Positions 61,004 through 64,000 of a stretch of DNA of 64,000 bases are shown one piece after another (positions within the stretch are counted from its first letter, which is position 1; each line of letters begins with the position of its first letter). Below the pieces are notes generated by a model. That model searched no databases and had not been told where the DNA came from. It saw nothing but the letters and a program-made list of their open reading frames with translations. Source of the DNA: Bacillota bacterium (GTDB lineage: Bacteria; Bacillota; Clostridia; Lachnospirales; Lachnospiraceae); the NCBI GenBank assembly GCA_023435895.1, contig JAEZLH010000028.1, forward strand, positions 186,001-250,000, given 5' to 3'. Position numbers and translations under genes: made by a program.

Positions 61004-63088
61004 TTATTTTGTTAAACAAATCTCTATACTACTCTTCCCAGTAAGTTGACAGGTTCTATCATCAGGCTGCCCAAATCCAACAAATAATTTGTAATTGGTA
61101 CCATCCTTGACAAATTCACCTTCTTCATTAACTGCAAGGAAAGCTTCTTCAGGTATTGATAACACAACCTGCTTTTCTTCCTTCTTTTTCAAATTCACTC
61201 TAAGAAATGCACATAGACTGTGGTTTCTCACTGAATATAAGGAATCTTCATTCTTTATATATACTTGAAGCACATCGTCCGTATCAATATCACCATCGTT
61301 AACAAGGTCAGCAATAACCATACCATCCTTATAAATAGCACTTTGAACGTTACAGTTACCATAAGTTAACCCATATCCAAAAGGATATAAAGCATCACTC
61401 TCCATATATCGATAGGTTCTTCCCTTCATGGTGTAATCCGTGAAGAGAGGAAGTTCATTAATATCCTTATAGAATGTAATTGGCAATTTACCGGAGGGAG
61501 AACTTTCACCAAATAATGCCTTAGCAATTTGAGCTCCTCCTCTTGCCCCTGGATACCAGGTTAAAAGAATTGCATCATTATGCTCCTGGGCATAATTTAA
61601 ATCCATAGCACTACCCACACTAACACATAGAACAACTGGTTTACCGGTACTTACTACCGCCTCTAATAAAGTTCTCTGAACTTTTGGAAGTTGAAGATCA
61701 TTCTTGTCACCGGAAGCATAATTATTACCCTGGTCACCCTCTTCTCCTTCTAAAGTTTCGTCAAGACCTAGACATAGAACAACTACATCACTGTGTTCGG
61801 CAACAATAATAGCTTCACTGATTCTATCATTATCCCACGCCAAATGTTCTGTTTTTTCCTTATATAAATGACAGCCGTCTGAATAGAGAATTCTTATCTC
61901 TTCTCCAGCTTCTTTTTTTATACCTTCAAGAATAGTAATGTACTCCGAGGAAGTTCCATAATAGTTACCGACTAAAGCAGCTCTGCTATTTGCATTTGGT
62001 CCGATAACACCGATAGTTTTAATTTTATCTTTCTGTAATGGAAGAATTCCATTATTTTTTAATAATACTAAGCTCTTTTCGGTAGCCTGATCAGCAAGTT
62101 TCAAATGTTCCTTACATTCAATCACTTCATAAGGAATCTTATCATACTCTGTTTCTTCAAAGCAACCTAACAAAAAGCGTGTGGTGAACAAACGCTCTGC
62201 AGCTCTTGTGATATCTTCTTCTGTAATCAAGCCATCCTGGCATGCCTTCAGTAGGTACAGATAGACATTACCACAATTCAAGTCACAGCCTGCCTTTATG
62301 GCCATTGCAGCAGATTCTTCTGCTGTACTCGTCACTCCATGGTGCATATGAAAATCTTTCAATGCCCAGCAATCGGATACAAAGTGACCGTCAAATTTCC
62401 AATCTCCACGTAAAATGTCCTGAATAAGAGTTGTACTACCACAGCAAGGCTCTCCATTTGTGCGATTGTATGCTCCCATTACTGATTCCACCTTAGCATC
62501 CTCCACAAGTGTTTTAAATGCAGGAAGGTAGGTTTCATACATATCTTTTTTGGTCGCAATAGCATTAAAGGAGTGGCGATCAGCCTCCGGACCGGAATGT
62601 ACTGCAAAATGTTTTGCACATGCCGCTGTCTTAAGGTATTCGCCATCTCCTTGTAAGCCTTTTACAAAAGCAAATCCCAAACGGCTAGTTAGAAAAGGAT
62701 CTTCACCATAGGTTTCATGTCCTCTTCCCCATCTGGGATCACGGAATATATTAACATTGGGAGACCAAAAGGTAAGTCCTTTGTATATATCCCGGTCATT
62801 ATGCTTGCTGTATTCATTATATTTTGCTCTGCCCTCCGTAGCAATGGCATCAGCGATTTCTTTCAATAACGAATCATCGAAAGTAGCCGCCATGCCTATT
62901 GCCTGTGGAAAGCTTATAGCAACTCCTGCTCGGGCAACACCGTGAAGCGCTTCGCTCCACCAATTATAATCAGGAATTCCTAATCGTTTAATGGACGGAG
63001 CATCATACTTTAGCTGAGAAGCTTTTTCCTCCAATGTCATTTTCGAAACTAGCTCTCTTGCCTTTTTTTTCGCGTCTTCTCTATTCAT
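61004..63088 (-). CDS. GH3 glycoside hydrolase, probable beta-xylosidase
   Basis: 694 aa, no signal peptide, AAGGG before the start. (beta/alpha)8 domain with WWSEALHGVARAG, RDPRWGRGHETYGEDP, AKHFAVHSG and the nucleophile Asp239 in FVSDCWALKDF. The VMGAYNRTNGEPCCGS segment is typical of xylosidase-type GH3. The C-terminal alpha/beta and fibronectin-like parts follow (VVLCLGLDETLEGEEGDQ; PFGYGLTYG). It lies 60 bases after a sugar ABC permease, so it hydrolyses imported oligosaccharides. Beta-glucosidase activity remains possible. Confidence 0.9.
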   Translation of the reverse strand: MNREDAKKKARELVSKMTLEEKASQLKYDAPSIKRLGIPDYNWWSEALHGVARAGVAISFPQAIGMAATFDDSLLKEIADAIATEGRAKYNEYSKHNDRDIYKGLTFWSPNVNIFRDPRWGRGHETYGEDPFLTSRLGFAFVKGLQGDGEYLKTAACAKHFAVHSGPEADRHSFNAIATKKDMYETYLPAFKTLVEDAKVESVMGAYNRTNGEPCCGSTTLIQDILRGDWKFDGHFVSDCWALKDFHMHHGVTSTAEESAAMAIKAGCDLNCGNVYLYLLKACQDGLITEEDITRAAERLFTTRFLLGCFEETEYDKIPYEVIECKEHLKLADQATEKSLVLLKNNGILPLQKDKIKTIGVIGPNANSRAALVGNYYGTSSEYITILEGIKKEAGEEIRILYSDGCHLYKEKTEHLAWDNDRISEAIIVAEHSDVVVLCLGLDETLEGEEGDQGNNYASGDKNDLQLPKVQRTLLEAVVSTGKPVVLCVSVGSAMDLNYAQEHNDAILLTWYPGARGGAQIAKALFGESSPSGKLPITFYKDINELPLFTDYTMKGRTYRYMESDALYPFGYGLTYGNCNVQSAIYKDGMVIADLVNDGDIDTDDVLQVYIKNEDSLYSVRNHSLCAFLRVNLKKKEEKQVVLSIPEEAFLAVNEEGEFVKDGTNYKLFVGFGQPDDRTCQLTGKSSIEICLTK

Positions 63089-63148
63089 GTTGTTTCCCTT
63101 GTCAGATATTAATTTTAGTATAATTACAGTAACAATGAAAAGTAAAAA

Positions 63149-63997
63149 TTATTCCTTTACGCCACCTAATGCAACACCGGCGATAATGTACTTGGAAAGT
63201 AAGAAGTACACAACAAATAACGGTAATACAGTAAGTGATAAGCCTAAGTATACAGAACCAAGTTCTGTCTTATAAATATCACCACGCAGTAAGCTTACCA
63301 TGATTGGCATGGTATACTTATCTTTGTCTGATAATAAAATCATCGGCATGAAAAGGTTATTCCAGCTTGATACAAAGGTAAAGATAGCCTGAGTAGCAAT
63401 AGCCGGTTTCATAATCGGAAGGATAATGCTGTTAAAGGTTCTAAACTCACCTGCACCATCAATTCTTGATGAATTAACAATATCAATCTGCAAAGAGGCA
63501 AGAAGATACTGTCTCATAAAGAATACTGTTGCTGGCGCTGCGATTGCAGGCAAAATTAATGGAAGGAAATTATCAGTCATGTGAATCTTAAACATAAACT
63601 GATAGAAACCAATACTAACTACCTGTGAAGGGATCATCATAACAGCCATAATAAATGTAAAGAAAGGCTGACGTAATCTCCAATCATATACAACAAGTGC
63701 ATAAGCGGTTAAGGATGAGAAATAAACTGCACATGCGGTTGCACCAGTGGAAATAATCATAGAGTTCACAAAACCAACCATTGGATTAAAACCTTTACCA
63801 CTGATTACCTTCGCGTTATTAAATAAAAAATGAGAAGGAATCAATGAGATTGATGAATTCTGAATCTCAACTGTGCTACGTGTAGCATTTACAAACATTA
63901 CCCAAAACGGAAGGATACTTAAAATCGCCAAGAAAATACAAACAACATATACAATTGTCTTAAAGGTATATCTTCCCACTTTATTATTTTGTTTCAT
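63149..63997 (-). CDS. Carbohydrate ABC transporter permease (MalG/MsmG type)
   Basis: 282 aa, six membrane helices. The cytosolic EAA loop reads SSRIDGAGEFRTFNSIILPIMKPA, contacting the ATPase. The N-terminus KTIVYVVCIFLAILSILPFWVMFVNATRS and the ending SKYIIAGVALGGVKE are typical of the second permease of CUT1 sugar importers. Partner permease and binding protein should lie beyond 64000. With the GH3 gene downstream, xylo-oligosaccharide or cello-oligosaccharide import is likely. Confidence 0.93.
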   Translation of the reverse strand: MKQNNKVGRYTFKTIVYVVCIFLAILSILPFWVMFVNATRSTVEIQNSSISLIPSHFLFNNAKVISGKGFNPMVGFVNSMIISTGATACAVYFSSLTAYALVVYDWRLRQPFFTFIMAVMMIPSQVVSIGFYQFMFKIHMTDNFLPLILPAIAAPATVFFMRQYLLASLQIDIVNSSRIDGAGEFRTFNSIILPIMKPAIATQAIFTFVSSWNNLFMPMILLSDKDKYTMPIMVSLLRGDIYKTELGSVYLGLSLTVLPLFVVYFLLSKYIIAGVALGGVKE

Positions 63998-64000
63998 TAT

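Noticed and set aside
1..64000. CRISPR arrays, tRNA or rRNA genes, complete insertion sequences, prophage genes
   Set aside because: No regularly spaced repeats, no tRNA T-loop/acceptor patterns and no transposase or phage protein could be supported.

Overview
The window is low-GC DNA with dense, mostly minus-strand operons, strong Shine-Dalgarno sites and many short hairpin terminators. Gene content points to an anaerobic, plant-polysaccharide-degrading member of the Lachnospiraceae, probably near the Clostridium phytofermentans / Lachnoclostridium / Anaerocolumna group. Supporting genes are pyruvate phosphate dikinase beside pyruvate kinase, anaerobic (class III) ribonucleotide reductase, sodium-pump decarboxylase subunits, a GH120 beta-xylosidase, a GH3 enzyme and CBM-bearing secreted enzymes. 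The family placement is inference; no rRNA or tRNA gene was seen to anchor it.

Layout. 0.3-3.8 kb: a small four-helix membrane protein, then a divergent TetR regulator / DHA2-type efflux pump pair sharing three operators spaced exactly 24 bp. 3.9-7.7 kb: a MarR-controlled minus-strand cluster (MarR; a cysteine-rich small protein; a QueG-like Fe-S protein; a TetR remnant; a FabF-like ketosynthase; an Fe-S ferredoxin remnant). The same palindrome lies 2 bp after the -10 of both promoters in this cluster. 7.9-14.8 kb: a large operon that starts with a promoter, a preQ1-riboswitch-like aptamer and an attenuator. It encodes a 2-hydroxyacyl-CoA-dehydratase-like protein with its ASKHA activator, then QueD, QueE, FolE, QueC, an HD-domain hydrolase, FolP and a FolB-FolK fusion, so queuosine-precursor and folate synthesis share one transcript and one GTP cyclohydrolase. 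15-21 kb: GH120 beta-xylosidase and a secreted beta-helix enzyme with CBM6 and CBM35 modules.

21-52 kb is mostly housekeeping: lipoproteins, PPDK, GlyRS, RecO, Era, an M16C protease, a cold-shock protein, PurH, pyruvate kinase, GuaB, IlvE, DHFR, ThyA, NrdD (with a fused glutaredoxin-like domain and upstream NrdR boxes), HflX, a TPR lipoprotein, sodium-pump decarboxylase beta and gamma subunits, and an SH3/NlpC-P60 cell-wall hydrolase. 52.5-59.2 kb is the F-type ATP synthase operon (B-E-E-F-H-A-G-D-C) with a tandem duplicated c-subunit gene. 59.6-64 kb holds class II FBP aldolase, a GH3 glycosidase and the start of a sugar ABC-transporter operon.

The most novel-looking items are the reductase-like dehydratase/activator pair heading a riboswitch-controlled queuosine operon that lacks queF, the HD hydrolase in the folate part of the same operon, and the MarR regulon with its degenerate neighbours. 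Several intergenic regions also carry long nested inverted repeats or a dispersed repeat of about 84 bp.
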